A program made the translations under genes and the position numbers. DNA of 64,000 nucleotides from Pasteurellaceae bacterium Pebbles2 (GTDB lineage Bacteria > Pseudomonadota > Gammaproteobacteria > Enterobacterales > Pasteurellaceae), in the NCBI GenBank assembly GCA_023101505.1, contig LVZA01000001.1:62001-126000 (forward strand). Reading direction: 5' to 3'. This document shows, in pieces, positions 47,616-54,992 of this stretch; the stretch's first letter is position 1, and each line of letters starts with the position of its first letter. The notes beneath the pieces are model-generated. The model was not told the origin of the DNA and did no database searches. It worked only from the letters and a program-made list of their open reading frames with translations.

Positions 47616-47640
47616 ACTCCACCTCGCCTTTCTCGAGGTA

Positions 47641-47666
47641 ATAAAAAACTCAGTATTTCTGCTGAG
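47641..47666 (-). terminator. terminator upstream of the lysis genes
   Basis: CTCAG / CTGAG stem with a short loop and TTTTTTAT after it on the minus strand, located before the holin gene. Late transcription must read through it, as expected if Q antitermination is used; it also could end the opposing region's transcript. Confidence 0.65.
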
Positions 47667-47722
47667 CAGCTAATTTTTGCTAGAATGAAATTTCTACATA
47701 AACAAACTAGCTGAGGTTAAAA

Positions 47723-48181
47723 ATGACTGGCGTTATAACTAAACAACAAATATCCTCAATGATCATTGAGGAATATCGTTACTTTTTTGATTTACGGTTT
47801 GATACTCTTACAATCGATCTAATAAGACCCTTTGAATTACTTACTGAAGCAATCAATCTATTTTGTCAATACGCCAACATCAATAAAAAAGCAGAACTAT
47901 TTTTTAACTATGGAAACCAAGGTGTTCTACATTCTCCAAATATAAATATCCAATATGAGATCTCATCTGCGATACATATCCATTACAATAATTGTATATT
48001 TTTCAATATATATTTATCATCGAAATATGATCATCGAATGCAAATAGCAATGTATTTAGAGGAACTAGCTCACTGCTATATGAATATTGAAGATGAAATC
48101 TTAGTTAAGAAAGTAGTTAGTACAATGTACCCTTTAGTCAACTATAACGAGCACGCAGATCAATATGAGCTTACCGAATAA
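47723..48181 (+). CDS. opposite-strand moron-like protein of unknown function
   Basis: 152-residue cytosolic protein read against the late operon, between Q/hicAB and the lysis genes. It is AT-rich with no uptake core in the coding region, unlike its neighbours. One segment, YLEELAHCYMNI, resembles the helix of metallopeptidase-like ImmA proteins but lacks the HExxH motif. It has its own upstream AT-rich region and an AGG site before ATG. It converges with the next gene with an 11-base tail overlap. Expression from the prophage is likely; function unknown. Confidence 0.65.
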   Translation: MTGVITKQQISSMIIEEYRYFFDLRFDTLTIDLIRPFELLTEAINLFCQYANINKKAELFFNYGNQGVLHSPNINIQYEISSAIHIHYNNCIFFNIYLSSKYDHRMQIAMYLEELAHCYMNIEDEILVKKVVSTMYPLVNYNEHADQYELTE

Positions 48182-48386
48182 TATATTTATCAGATGGAAA
48201 CTTAGAGCTAGACGTTTCAATATTGCTACAAGCAATATGATTTACTGCAATAGAATTAGCTAACAATGCCGATTTTTTCCACTTAGGCTCAAATACAGTA
48301 TTTAAATGTGAATGAAGTGCCTTAAGTAAATATTCTGGCACTTCTTCACCATTAATTTTAATTTTATCACCTAATGTTAATTCCAT
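48171..48386 (-). CDS. small protein downstream of the candidate late promoter
   Basis: 71 residues from ATG 48386 (MELTLGDKIKING), with a GGTGG site upstream; the longer frame to 48443 runs through the terminator and is unlikely. It is hydrophilic with one conserved-looking EEVPEYLLKALH segment. It lies between a terminator hairpin and the convergent moron-like gene, and would be the first late-transcript gene if Q reads through. Function unknown. Confidence 0.6.
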   Translation of the reverse strand: MELTLGDKIKINGEEVPEYLLKALHSHLNTVFEPKWKKSALLANSIAVNHIACSNIETSSSKFPSDKYIIR

Positions 48387-48397
48387 AACTCCACCTA

Positions 48398-48432
48398 AAA
48401 AAACAAAACCCCAAGCATTTCTGCTCAGGGTT
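48398..48432 (-). terminator. candidate tR'-type terminator
   Basis: AACCC-CA-AGC pairs with GCT-CA-GGGTT around a 6-base loop, followed by TTTTGTTTTTTT on the minus strand. It lies 50-85 bases downstream of a good minus-strand promoter and upstream of all late genes. Confidence 0.75.
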
Positions 48433-48481
48433 ATAAAATTCATCTTGTGCGCTCATATGCAACTATCGCACTATGACATAA

Positions 48482-48510
48482 AATATACACTTTTTGTCCG
48501 GAAAAAGCAA
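48482..48510 (-). promoter_or_regulatory. candidate late promoter pR'
   Basis: On the minus strand TTGCTT (48505-48510) and TATATT (48482-48487) are 17 bases apart, directly after the hicB stop. A terminator follows closely, the arrangement of lambda pR'-tR' where Q acts. Confidence 0.6.
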
Positions 48511-48513
48511 GGG

Positions 48514-48849
48514 TTATTGCATCAAACGATTTACCTTTTCTTGAATAGCTTCTCCAACGAAAGCATTTAATGACATATCGCCAGCCACTAACACGGCATT
48601 ACGATGTAATTCTTCACTAATACGCACATTAAATGTACCCTTAAATGGTTTGTCAGGAACACGCCCTAATTCAGTACAATCTGCTAAATATAAATCCACA
48701 GAATTTTGAAATTCCTGTTCAAGCTCAGGCAATGTCTGTGCTTCATAAGTAACCAAATCACGAATATAAGCGAGCTTGCCGAACAACACATTATTTTCTA
48801 AATCGGGTTCAATCGTCCCTACATAACCTTTATATTTTAACAATGTCAT
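48514..48849 (-). CDS. hicB: HicB-family antitoxin
   Basis: 111-residue antitoxin. The N-terminal part (about 1-65) is the partial RNase H-like fold typical of HicB (YKGYVGTIEPDLENNVLFGKL) and the C-terminal part is a ribbon-helix-helix (GTFNVRISEELHRNAVLVA, then LNAFVGEAIQEKV) for autoregulation. It overlaps hicA by 4 bases (toxin first), the normal HicAB order. It neutralises HicA and represses the operon. Confidence 0.92.
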   Translation of the reverse strand: MTLLKYKGYVGTIEPDLENNVLFGKLAYIRDLVTYEAQTLPELEQEFQNSVDLYLADCTELGRVPDKPFKGTFNVRISEELHRNAVLVAGDMSLNAFVGEAIQEKVNRLMQ

Positions 48850-49094
48850 AATATCTTCACCTGTTTCAATGCTTCTTTTACGGATTTTAATGCACCGCCC
48901 TTAATATAATTCTCAGGGTGCGGTTTATGTAACAAAATTAAATGGTCTAACTCATTATTATAAAATCGAACTCGAGAACCCGCCATTTCTTGTTTTTCAT
49001 AGCCTTGTTGTGCGAGCAACGTTACTAAATCTGACCAAGCAAATGTATTTTTTGCACTCGCTAATTTTTCTAATAACTTTTCAGCACGCCCCAT
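48846..49094 (-). CDS. hicA: HicA-family mRNA interferase toxin
   Basis: 82-residue double-stranded-RNA-binding-fold toxin that cleaves mRNA. The conserved KPHP segment with catalytic histidine (HKPHPENYIKGGALKSV) and the N-terminal helix LLEKLASAK match the family. It is slightly longer than the common 60-residue HicA forms. With hicB it forms a type II toxin-antitoxin module in the Q-late promoter interval, a typical moron site. Confidence 0.92.
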   Translation of the reverse strand: MGRAEKLLEKLASAKNTFAWSDLVTLLAQQGYEKQEMAGSRVRFYNNELDHLILLHKPHPENYIKGGALKSVKEALKQVKIL

Positions 49095-49124
49095 AGGAAA
49101 ACCTTATTTTTAATTCTTTCGTTA

Positions 49125-49169
49125 ATTATAGCAAAGAAAACCAATTTAGCAACTAATTTTAGCACTAAA
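49125..49169 (-). promoter_or_regulatory. hicAB promoter with two palindromic operators
   Basis: TTGCTA and TATAAT (49125-49130) are 16 bases apart on the minus strand. Two near-palindromes, TTTAGCACTAAA (49158-49169) and TTTAGCAACTAA (49145-49156), overlap the -35 region and are probable HicB operators. Confidence 0.7.
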
Positions 49170-49171
49170 CT

Positions 49172-49567
49172 TTAAGCCATCATAATAGTTCTATCTTTAT
49201 ACAACATCATTTCAAGTGCGATTTCAGCTGCTTTCAGTTGAGCGTAATACTCTGTTTTACTAACACTAAATCTCGTCAAAATCCCCTTTGTAATATGATT
49301 ATTAGCATCTTTCACATCAAACACAGGGCAACGATAAGCGTAAGTTGCTACAAATAATTCATACAATTCGGGGTTCACTTTTTTCATTACACACAAACAT
49401 TCATCAATTTTTAACGCTAAGCGTTCATCAATAGGCGACACTCTATAACTTACTATATCAACAGGTAATGGAATTGCTTTTGTCATACAGGGATAATCTG
49501 TTTCTAATCGTGGCGTTGCCCAATATCCCCACTGTACACATATTTTTTTAAACGAACAAAACATCAA
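49172..49567 (-). CDS. antiterminator Q-like protein
   Basis: 131 residues resembling the DUF1133/antitermination Q group (VDIVSYRVSPIDERLALKIDECLCVM, then FSVSKTEYYAQLKAAEIALEMML). It is the last gene of the pR operon before hicAB and the late promoter, as Q is in lambda. Q lets RNA polymerase pass terminators in the late operon. It overlaps ninG by 4 bases. A more favourable start may lie downstream of the listed one (MTKAIPLP), 27 residues later. Confidence 0.75.
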   Translation of the reverse strand: MMFCSFKKICVQWGYWATPRLETDYPCMTKAIPLPVDIVSYRVSPIDERLALKIDECLCVMKKVNPELYELFVATYAYRCPVFDVKDANNHITKGILTRFSVSKTEYYAQLKAAEIALEMMLYKDRTIMMA

Positions 49568-50097
49568 GCTAACTCCTTACACTTCGCCTTATAAAACTGA
49601 ATAATTTCTTTACAATCTTCAACTGAATATTTCTTCGCTTCGTGGTCTTGCCGTTCTAGCCATTCCACCTTATCCGCCCCGATTTTTTTAATCAGGTTAA
49701 TGCGGTACTCAATCACATTACCGCTTTTGTGGTTATTGCAGGGCTGACACTGCTTGTGAACATTCAACTCACAGAACCGCAATTCAGGTGCTGCACCAAC
49801 ACTACGATAATGCCCTGCGTGCCATTGCCCTTGATGATAGCGACCGCAGCTGATACAGGGCAAATCTTTATCTCGCAAGCGAATAAATTTATTAAATACA
49901 TCTTGGGCATCTTTCACCCAATCCCTACGGCTTTTTAGTTTCGCCTTACGTGCTTTCAGCTCCTTGCGTTCTGCTTTTGCTTTCTGCTCTTTCACCAGCT
50001 CTAACGCACAAGCCGGGCTACAGCATTTCTGTAAGCTATTGCGTGGCGAAAACTCCGCTCTACAAATCTTGCATTTTTTTAACCGCACTTTTGCCAA
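49564..50097 (-). CDS. ninG: NinG/Rap recombination nuclease
   Basis: 177 residues of the NinG (Rap) family, a structure-specific nuclease acting on recombination junctions. The N-terminal zinc site CKICRAEFSPRN...CSPAC and the C-terminal HNH-like site (LPCISCGRYHQGQWHAGHY, then CQPCNNHKSGN) are present. It lies between ninB and Q, as in lambda-like nin regions. It contains one uptake core near the start. Confidence 0.92.
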   Translation of the reverse strand: MAKVRLKKCKICRAEFSPRNSLQKCCSPACALELVKEQKAKAERKELKARKAKLKSRRDWVKDAQDVFNKFIRLRDKDLPCISCGRYHQGQWHAGHYRSVGAAPELRFCELNVHKQCQPCNNHKSGNVIEYRINLIKKIGADKVEWLERQDHEAKKYSVEDCKEIIQFYKAKCKELA

Positions 50098-50140
50098 AAC
50101 TCCTTTTTAACTGTTAATTGCTTAAACTTCCCAGCCCTCA

Positions 50141-50374
50141 TTATTCATCTTCACAATATTCCACACCTAAATCTTCCAACCCGAAATCGCCGCAAGATTT
50201 AGTGCGGTTAAAAGGGTGTCCCCACGTTAAAATATCATATTTCTTTTCAGACAACGGATAACCGATACAAGAAAAACGGTCATCGTCCCACTCACCTACA
50301 TTCCCATCGTCCCCGAAATAAAAATCCATCAATTCCGCACCGCACTTCGGGCAACATAAAGGTTTCTCTGTCAT
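50141..50374 (-). CDS. small zinc-ribbon protein in the nin region
   Basis: 77 residues. A CxxCG zinc knuckle near the N terminus (CCPKCGAEL) is followed by an acidic region and a C-terminal cysteine in CGDFG. It resembles small zinc-ribbon proteins of phage nin regions such as restriction-alleviation-type proteins, but no clear family match can be claimed. It sits between ninB and ninG with 60-base gaps. Confidence 0.6.
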   Translation of the reverse strand: MTEKPLCCPKCGAELMDFYFGDDGNVGEWDDDRFSCIGYPLSEKKYDILTWGHPFNRTKSCGDFGLEDLGVEYCEDE

Positions 50375-50437
50375 TCTATTTCCTACTGTATCTTTCTGTA
50401 TTTTCTTGTGTGTTACTATCTACACTGCGGACAGTAG

Positions 50438-50857
50438 CTAGCCATAAAATCCGAAACGGTCATTAAACCGCACGCCATTTGATACACCGTAAGCCGTAAC
50501 ATACTCAATCAGGCTTGCCATTCGTTTCACGCTCATTTGTGCCGAACTTTCCCGAATATTCACAAATTCACCCTCAAGCCCTGCCACAATTTCCGAACCC
50601 TCTTTCGTTGCTTGGGCGTGAGCCGAGATAAACAACACTTTCCACTGCTCCATTGACAGCTTTCTGCCGTGAAATTCAAGCTGATTTGCCACGTCTTGAC
50701 ACATTGCGTGAAACTTAGCATTTTGCTCAAGGTTACGTGTCATCGGCTTAATTTGCACCACAGACGGCTTTTTCTCATCAATCTCCAAACTGCAGATAAA
50801 CTCCAACGAATTTAACCGCACTTGCTCTGAACGCAGGAAGAATTGCTGTTTAGCCAT
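50438..50857 (-). CDS. ninB: NinB recombination mediator
   Basis: 139-residue NinB (Orf) family protein that binds single-stranded DNA and helps load recombinase in lambda. Typical segments are EQNAKFHAMCQDVANQLEFHGRKLSMEQWKVLFISAH and SSAQMSVKRMASLIEYVTAYG. It begins just after the P-like gene stop with one base between. It contains a uptake core in the leader region. Confidence 0.9.
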   Translation of the reverse strand: MAKQQFFLRSEQVRLNSLEFICSLEIDEKKPSVVQIKPMTRNLEQNAKFHAMCQDVANQLEFHGRKLSMEQWKVLFISAHAQATKEGSEIVAGLEGEFVNIRESSAQMSVKRMASLIEYVTAYGVSNGVRFNDRFGFYG

Positions 50858-50858
50858 C

Positions 50859-51518
50859 TCAATTCACTCCTAGGCTAGGCTGACTTCTGCCCAATGCGGT
50901 ACGCATTTTGGCGATATAATTTGCCACTTGCTCATCAGTGGCTTTAATCTTAACTTTTTCAGGTAATACCCGATAAGGTTTCGGGGCTTGCCAACCCGCT
51001 TTAATCTTTTCGGCTGTGGCGGTTAATTCTTTGCGAATGCCGCTACGTAACTGCTTTTCGTTCCAATTTTCAGCTCGGGTTTTATGCCACAGTCCAGTGA
51101 TTAAATAACGCTCTAAATCACTCTTGAACGTGAATTTATCGACTTCGGTCATACCGTAAGCCATAAATTTTTCAATACGCTCACGCAATTCATCTTCAGA
51201 CGGCAAGCCTAAAATCTCAAGTTCCCCTTGCTTACACCAAGCCACAAACTGCCCAATGCTCGGTAAAAAACGATTTTCATCGGTTTTGGCAATCGCTAAA
51301 GCGTAATCAATATGGCGTGGCGTTAATCTCTGGCTCACAATGGTTTCAAGCCATACACGACGAGCATTTTGATAATCTGCATCACTGGTAAATGCCGCTT
51401 TCCAAGCGGGGTAAATTGCTCTTAGCTCGTCAAATAATTCGTTAATCATCTTCGCCGCACGTTCTGAAACTTCAGGTTGCGGAAGGTGTTTTAAATTGTT
51501 TGCTACTGGAACTGCCAC
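50859..51518 (-). CDS. replication protein P-like helicase loader
   Basis: 219 residues of the lambda P type, which brings DnaB helicase to the O-bound origin. Features are the NLKHLPQPEVSERAAKMINELFDELRAIYPAW start and QRLTPRHIDYALAIAKTDENRFLPSIGQFVAWC. It overlaps O by 16 bases, as expected for an O-P pair, and precedes ninB. No ATPase P-loop is present, so it is not a DnaC-type loader. Confidence 0.88.
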   Translation of the reverse strand: MAVPVANNLKHLPQPEVSERAAKMINELFDELRAIYPAWKAAFTSDADYQNARRVWLETIVSQRLTPRHIDYALAIAKTDENRFLPSIGQFVAWCKQGELEILGLPSEDELRERIEKFMAYGMTEVDKFTFKSDLERYLITGLWHKTRAENWNEKQLRSGIRKELTATAEKIKAGWQAPKPYRVLPEKVKIKATDEQVANYIAKMRTALGRSQPSLGVN

Positions 51519-52270
51519 GTTTCATCTCCAACCTTGATTTCCATACCCCTAATCCACTCAGTGTCTGAATTATCATAATTCGGTTTATCAGGCTTTGAGA
51601 GCCTTGAGCCTTGTGCTTCATCACGCCAATCCCAGTGCGCCTTAAATCCACGCCAACTGCGCTCAATGCTAATCGCCACGGCTTGCTGAATGGAAATCCC
51701 AGCTTTGTCCGCTTCACGCTGAAAACCTTGCAATGCGGTTTTGGTGATAGTCGCCTTGAACGATTTTCGGTGCGCAATAAAATCTTCAGCCAGTTGGTCG
51801 GTAATACCAAACTCTGCCAAAATTTCTACCGCACTTTGCGATTTTCTCGTGCGTGCGTTACTACCCGTTAGGGTAGTATTATGGTTAATTGATTGGTTAA
51901 AAGAGTGATTGGTTATGGGTGCAGGAGCTGCACTACCCCCTAGTGCAGGAGTTGCACTACCTAGTGAAACATTTGCACCACCTAGTGCAGGATTTTCACT
52001 ACCTTTTTCAAGGTGTAATTGGTACAAATTTGAACTAGATCCATCTTTATTTTTACGTGATTTTTTACTTATCAACCCCATCTCAATGAGTTCATCAATA
52101 TGGTTAATGACACTACGTCTGGAAATTTCACAAACGTCCGCAATATACTGGTAACTAGGGAAGCAAATACCATCATCATTAGCGTTATCTGCTAATTTAA
52201 CGAGAACTAATTTCCGTAATGGATTGCCTACTTTCAATTTAAAAGCCTTGGCGGCTAGAAACATACTCAT
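51503..52270 (-). CDS. replication initiator O-like protein
   Basis: 255 residues. The N-terminal winged helix (about 15-80: LRKLVLVKLADNANDDGICFPSYQYIADVCEISRRSVINHI) is the DNA-binding domain; the C-terminal part (about 140-235) resembles phage replication proteins. The gene carries four 21-base iterons in its middle that are the likely origin, as in lambda. The encoded linker is repetitive (NPALGGANVSLGS). It overlaps P by 16 bases. Confidence 0.85.
   Translation of the reverse strand: MSMFLAAKAFKLKVGNPLRKLVLVKLADNANDDGICFPSYQYIADVCEISRRSVINHIDELIEMGLISKKSRKNKDGSSSNLYQLHLEKGSENPALGGANVSLGSATPALGGSAAPAPITNHSFNQSINHNTTLTGSNARTRKSQSAVEILAEFGITDQLAEDFIAHRKSFKATITKTALQGFQREADKAGISIQQAVAISIERSWRGFKAHWDWRDEAQGSRLSKPDKPNYDNSDTEWIRGMEIKVGDETWQFQ
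51919..52005. repeat. four 21-base iterons in O, probable origin
   Basis: Four tandem units start at 51919 (24 bases), 51943, 51964 and 51985, each beginning GTG and ending near CACTACCTA; unit 2 is GTGCAGGAGTTGCACTACCT plus A. They contain TGCACTACC and TAGTGCA half-sites. Location inside the initiator gene matches lambda ori. Confidence 0.8.
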
Positions 52271-52485
52271 TGTATAACTCCATAACGACGTAATTCTTTA
52301 ACACCTAAAAGAACCGCACATTTCGGCAATCCTGTAACGTCCATTAATTTATAAATGTCATCTGCGCCATTACCACGATAAATAGCCATAGCAACAAATA
52401 ATGCATCATCAGTAATAAGGCTTAATAGCTCATCAACAAACATATTTGATACTTGAAAAGAATTAGAAATAATTTGATTACTCAT
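52267..52485 (-). CDS. small hypothetical protein before O
   Basis: 72-residue protein with a helical pattern (AVLLGVKELRRYGV at the C terminus resembles a recognition helix and wing of a small winged-helix protein). It overlaps the O gene by 4 bases and the upstream antirepressor by 4 bases, so it belongs to the pR operon. Function unknown; a DNA-binding accessory is possible. Confidence 0.6.
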   Translation of the reverse strand: MSNQIISNSFQVSNMFVDELLSLITDDALFVAMAIYRGNGADDIYKLMDVTGLPKCAVLLGVKELRRYGVIQ

Positions 52486-53183
52486 AGCATTAACTCCGAA
52501 GCGTAACGTGCCGCAATAAATTCCATTCCTTTACCTGTTACTCTAGTTTGAGTGAAGTTATGACCGTGTTCGGCTGTACCTGTTTTTACAGTAAAATATC
52601 CTTTACTGTGGGCGGTTTGATGCGGTAACAAGTTTCCTGATTGACGAAATAAAAACTTATCTCGAATTAAACAATCAATCATCGCTCGTTCAGGCATTTT
52701 TAAAATTTTAGAAACCTCACGCAGTGATTTACTTGTGCCAACGTCCACATAGTGATCGACAAACGCCACTTTCGGGGCATTGCGTTCTTTCTCTGCCTGT
52801 AATTTCGCCGCCAACATCAACGCTTCTGAATATGATTGTGGAATAACAGCGGTCGGGGTTTGTTGGCTTTCGAGTTCTTCTAATCGGTCAATGATTTTTG
52901 CTCGTAAATCAATTCGATAACCTGAAACTAAAATCATCGTTTCACGCTTAGGTAAACAAATTTCATCAGTAAGCCCTGTCAACAAGTCTTTCTTGACAAA
53001 AATTCCTTTTAAATCAAGACTATCCAAATTTGGATAGAGTTCATTGAGCATATTTCGAATATCACGTAAAACGTGAGCGTGCTGTTTCTCACACAACTCC
53101 GCAATCTCCCGACTGCTCATCGTAACGCTTGCATTTTGATTGGTTATCGTAGATAATAAATTCATAGTTTTTGTAAACTCCAT
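52482..53183 (-). CDS. antirepressor with Rha and KilA-C (ANT) domains
   Basis: 233 residues. The N-terminal Rha-like domain (about 18-100: SSREIAELCEKQHAHVLRDIRNM, TMILVSGYRIDLRAKIIDR) is followed by a C-terminal phage antirepressor domain (about 120-230: APKVAFVDHYVDVGTSKSLREVSKIL, then LLPHQTAHSKGYFTVKTG). Such two-domain proteins interfere with repressor action or regulate early functions. It sits directly after cII in the pR operon. Confidence 0.85.
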   Translation of the reverse strand: MEFTKTMNLLSTITNQNASVTMSSREIAELCEKQHAHVLRDIRNMLNELYPNLDSLDLKGIFVKKDLLTGLTDEICLPKRETMILVSGYRIDLRAKIIDRLEELESQQTPTAVIPQSYSEALMLAAKLQAEKERNAPKVAFVDHYVDVGTSKSLREVSKILKMPERAMIDCLIRDKFLFRQSGNLLPHQTAHSKGYFTVKTGTAEHGHNFTQTRVTGKGMEFIAARYASELML

Positions 53184-53201
53184 TATAAAAATTATTCAAC
53201 T

Positions 53202-53230
53202 AACCACCGCCCTACGGTGGTTTTTTATTT
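53202..53230 (+). terminator. hairpin terminator beside cII, U-tract on the plus strand
   Basis: An 8-base stem AACCACCG / CGGTGGTT with loop CCCTA and then TTTTTTATTT on the plus strand. It would stop plus-strand (antisense) transcription entering cII; on the minus strand the hairpin has only a weak U-rich tail. Confidence 0.7.
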
Positions 53231-53527
53231 GTCTAAATACTTCTCACGCAAACGCACATCAATGCCTTGTAGGGCGAGCAGCATTAACTCAAGCTCTTTT
53301 TTATCGACTGCTACTTGAGTTGAACGGTCATAAAAACCAAACTCGTTAGCGGCAATAAAATTCAGTGCTGTCGTTAATTTTTCCCCATTCTCCCCAATCA
53401 AACGGCTGACCGTTGCAGGGTCTTGGTTCATAGCGTGTGCCACATTAACTTGCTTTTGCTGGTAATATTTTTTCATCAGAAGATCGGCAAGCTGACTTGC
53501 GGATCTTGTCAATTCATTGCGTGCCAT
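53225..53527 (-). CDS. CII-like transcription activator
   Basis: 100-residue Phage_CII family protein. A helix-turn-helix lies at about 27-50 (NVAHAMNQDPATVSRLIGE), with a C-terminal tetramerisation tail. In lambda, CII activates cI expression and integration. It follows cro after 20 bases, so the region between cro and cII holds no room for a full tR1/nut site. Confidence 0.85.
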   Translation of the reverse strand: MARNELTRSASQLADLLMKKYYQQKQVNVAHAMNQDPATVSRLIGENGEKLTTALNFIAANEFGFYDRSTQVAVDKKELELMLLALQGIDVRLREKYLDK

Positions 53528-53547
53528 TGCACACTCCCTTTGGTAAG

Positions 53548-53754
53548 TTAATTCTCAGCAGGAAAGACATAATCAAGAGAAACATTGGCACCTAATTTAT
53601 TAAGTTCTTCTACAATTCGTCTTGCATCAGCTAAGGACGGTGTACGAAGATTTAACTCATAATTTGCAATGCGACTTTGTCCGCCCCCAATGGCATTTCC
53701 TAATTGGGTTTGCGTAATACCAATACTTTCTCTTGCTTTAGCAAGATTATTCAT
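53548..53754 (-). CDS. Cro-like regulator
   Basis: 68-residue XRE-type helix-turn-helix protein. The recognition region GGGQSRIANYELNLRTPSL is almost the same as the corresponding part of CI (GQSRIGNYETNAREPSL), so both should bind the same operators. It is divergent from cI with 130 bases between starts and is the first gene of the pR operon. An AAGGG site precedes the ATG. Confidence 0.9.
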   Translation of the reverse strand: MNNLAKARESIGITQTQLGNAIGGGQSRIANYELNLRTPSLADARRIVEELNKLGANVSLDYVFPAEN

Positions 53755-53758
53755 ATTT

Positions 53759-53852
53759 ATCCCTTATTGTGATTTGTTAAATATAATTAAATCACATCTA
53801 GTGATAAATATCAATCACATTTTGAAGTTATGAAATTATAACGTAGCGTGAT
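53759..53852. promoter_or_regulatory. oR operators between cro and cI
   Basis: One exact operator, ATCACATCTAGTGAT (53791-53805), and two with one change in ATCAC-N5-GTGAT: ATCCC-TTATT-GTGAT (53759-53773) and ATAAC-GTAGC-GTGAT (53838-53852). A weak half-site lies at 53814-53818. Centre spacing is about 23-32 bases, as in lambda oR. Confidence 0.75.
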
Positions 53853-53884
53853 ATTATTAAGACAAGTAAAACAGGAGCTGAAAA

Positions 53885-54547
53885 ATGAAAACATTAGGCG
53901 AAAAAATTAAAGAATATCGAAATAAAATGGGCGTAAATCAAAAGGAATTTGCTGAAATGTGTGGAAGATTTGACACTCGAGAACGAGCTTGGGGTCAATC
54001 TCGCATAGGAAACTATGAAACAAACGCAAGAGAACCAAGCCTAGAAGATATTGAAATTATCGCTAAAGTATTAGGGATTAACCCTGCTGACCTAGCTTTT
54101 CAAAGTAATGCAAAATTTGCTCAAATTATTAAATCATTCTATTACCCACTACTCAGCCCAGTGCAGGCTGGTTACTTTACCGAAGTTAATTTGCTTAGCC
54201 ATACCGACAGCGATGAACAATACGAAATGATTTCTTCACAAGTCAAAGCCAGTGAAAAGTCGTTCTACCTTGTAATTGACGGTGATAGTATGCTCCCACG
54301 CTTTCAGCAAGGCGATATGGTACTCATTGACCCTGCTCTTGAAATCAAGCCAGGGGATTTTGTTGCCGCCATCAATGAAGATGGAGAGGCCACATTCAAG
54401 CAATATAAACAACTTAGCACAATAGATGACTACGGCAGACCCGATTTTGAGCTTGTGCCACTCAATGAATTTTTCCCCCGCCTAAACAGCAAAGACAACA
54501 ACATCACCATTATTGGCAAAGCAGTTGAGCATCGTCAGGTGTTGTAA
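53885..54547 (+). CDS. CI-like repressor with LexA-type autocleavage domain
   Basis: 220-residue prophage repressor. An XRE helix-turn-helix (about 18-55) is followed by an S24 peptidase domain. The cleavage site A95-G96 (SPVQAGYF), the nucleophile S135 (VIDGDSM) and the lysine K172 (ATFKQY) are in place, so induction through RecA is expected. The HTH contains an insertion of some 8 residues before the recognition helix. An AGGAG site lies 7 bases before the ATG. It is divergent from cro across the oR operators. Confidence 0.93.
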   Translation: MKTLGEKIKEYRNKMGVNQKEFAEMCGRFDTRERAWGQSRIGNYETNAREPSLEDIEIIAKVLGINPADLAFQSNAKFAQIIKSFYYPLLSPVQAGYFTEVNLLSHTDSDEQYEMISSQVKASEKSFYLVIDGDSMLPRFQQGDMVLIDPALEIKPGDFVAAINEDGEATFKQYKQLSTIDDYGRPDFELVPLNEFFPRLNSKDNNITIIGKAVEHRQVL

Positions 54548-54557
54548 GGAAATAAAA

Positions 54558-54992
54558 ATGAAAGAAAGCGAAATACTAAAAACCATCACCCCACAAATAC
54601 TTGCGGATTACCTTAATGCGAAAGGGGCAAATATGGATACTTTTAAATGCCCTATTTGTGGTTCTGAGCATATCGCCGTAATAGACAATCAGCCTTTTGA
54701 TGTAGGAAAAGGGCAGGTTGAAATTAAAAGTACTGGTAAAGCAATGATGCAAGCTGTTTTGCCGACAATTTTATATCCTAGAGCGGCAGATTTTAATCAA
54801 TATATTGAAAGCGGGAAAATTGAAAGCCAGTTTCATTATTTAGGTAATTTCATTACTCATATGTCAGCGGCTAATGCTGTAACATTACCTGTTATTCATA
54901 TTATTTGTGATAACTGCGGAAACGTTAGAACATTCGACAAAGCTAAGATTTTAGACTGGCTGAAGCAACAGCGGAGTAATGCTAATGAATAA
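54558..54992 (+). CDS. zinc-ribbon protein in the rex position (partner of membrane gene)
   Basis: 144 residues from ATG 54558. A split zinc ribbon is formed by CPICG near residue 32 and CDNCG near 117, with a hydrophobic-aliphatic middle. It starts 10 bases after cI and overlaps the following membrane gene by 8 bases, so both should be made from the cI transcript in the lysogen, like lambda rexA-rexB. The family is not recognised. A lysogen-expressed exclusion role is inference. Confidence 0.65.
   Translation: MKESEILKTITPQILADYLNAKGANMDTFKCPICGSEHIAVIDNQPFDVGKGQVEIKSTGKAMMQAVLPTILYPRAADFNQYIESGKIESQFHYLGNFITHMSAANAVTLPVIHIICDNCGNVRTFDKAKILDWLKQQRSNANE

Noticed and set aside
47723-48181. 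Possible ImmA-type metallopeptidase
   Set aside because: The segment EELAHC lacks the HExxH zinc motif, so no peptidase call is made.
48171-48443. Long start (48443) for the small gene after the late promoter
   Set aside because: It would translate through the terminator hairpin; the ATG at 48386 has a GGTGG site.
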